A stretch of 6,223 bases of DNA from SKVR01 sp964589855 (lineage in GTDB: Bacteria; Bacteroidota; Bacteroidia; Bacteroidales; UBA7960). The stretch is taken from contig CAZPVB010000216.1 of the NCBI GenBank assembly GCA_964589855.1, positions 1 through 6,223 on the forward strand, read 5' to 3'. This document shows positions 6,197 to 6,223 of this stretch, piece after piece (the first letter of the stretch is position 1; each line of letters opens with the position of its first letter). The translations under genes were made by a program, and so were the position numbers. The notes under the pieces were generated by a model. It was not told where the DNA came from, searched no databases, and saw only the letters and a program-made list of their open reading frames with translations.

Positions 6197-6223
6197 CCAC
6201 AGATTACACAGATTTACACAGAT
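6197..6223. repeat. Tandem CACAGATT(T)A repeat, cut by the right edge
   Basis: CCACAGATTA-CACAGATTTA-CACAGAT contains three copies of CACAGAT at 6198, 6207 and 6217, with spacings of 9 and 10 bases. The reverse complement reads ATCTGTGTAAATCTGTGTAA, then TCTGTGG. I recall this type of short CTGTG-rich tandem element as dispersed in intergenic DNA of many Bacteroidota and other environmental bacteria. The array probably continues past the window, so copy number and boundaries are unknown. Confidence 0.75.

Larger units (their letters stand above)
5844..6223. other. 380-base AT-rich non-coding region upstream of bamD
   Basis: No convincing gene is present on either strand. The longest frames noted are 35 codons (minus, 5977-5870, running across the bamD promoter) and 32 codons (plus, 6075-6173). 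From right to left the region holds a partial tandem repeat at the edge, a hairpin at 6154-6182, a short GC-richer patch GAGATCGCTTCGC near 6099-6111, an isolated TAAGTTTG on the plus strand at 6022-6029 that resembles a -7 box with no gene behind it, and the bamD promoter. The right end of the region, and the gene beyond, lie outside the window. Confidence 0.8.

Noticed and set aside
6197..6223. CRISPR array at the right edge
   Set aside because: The units are 9-10 bases with no unique spacers, which is a simple tandem repeat and not a repeat-spacer array.

Overview
This window is a compact run of six genes, all on the minus strand, from a member of the Bacteroidota. Four things point to that phylum. 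The protein content is Bacteroidota-specific: an omega-like RNA polymerase subunit of the divergent Bacteroidota type and a DUF4835/PorD-like secreted protein. FabI has the sequence style of that phylum. Two promoters carry the Bacteroidota -7 box TAnnTTTG. Starts lack Shine-Dalgarno sequences and are preceded by A-rich leaders. The DNA is AT-rich with AT-rich spacers. I cannot place the organism below phylum level from the sequence alone.

Layout, in the direction of transcription (right to left): a 380-base non-coding leader (5844-6223) with a dispersed-type tandem repeat at the extreme right edge, a hairpin and a good promoter; bamD (5843-5013), a lipoprotein of the outer-membrane assembly machine; an omega-like RNA polymerase subunit (4869-4549); coaBC (4430-3222), the bifunctional enzyme for two steps of coenzyme A synthesis; a DUF4835 exported protein (3121-2219); recN (2111-417), an SMC-like DNA repair ATPase with its own likely promoter; and the first 142 codons of fabI (427-1), enoyl-ACP reductase, whose start lies inside the end of recN and whose 3' part lies beyond the left edge.

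The first four genes are separated by gaps of about 100-145 bases and the last two overlap by 11 bases. The order looks like a housekeeping cluster linking envelope assembly, transcription, CoA and fatty-acid metabolism and DNA repair. BamD and the DUF4835 protein act in the envelope. CoaBC makes the CoA precursor from which the acyl-carrier phosphopantetheine derives, and FabI uses acyl-ACP, so those two are metabolically connected. RecN and omega are informational.

I found no mobile element gene, CRISPR array, tRNA or rRNA, and no evidence for a new defence or other exotic system. The points most worth a second look are non-coding: the CACAGATTA tandem repeat cut by the right edge, a G-U-rich hairpin that is fully paired only as minus-strand RNA, the hairpin directly after the bamD stop codon, and two Bacteroidota-type promoters. 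The least understood gene is the DUF4835 protein.
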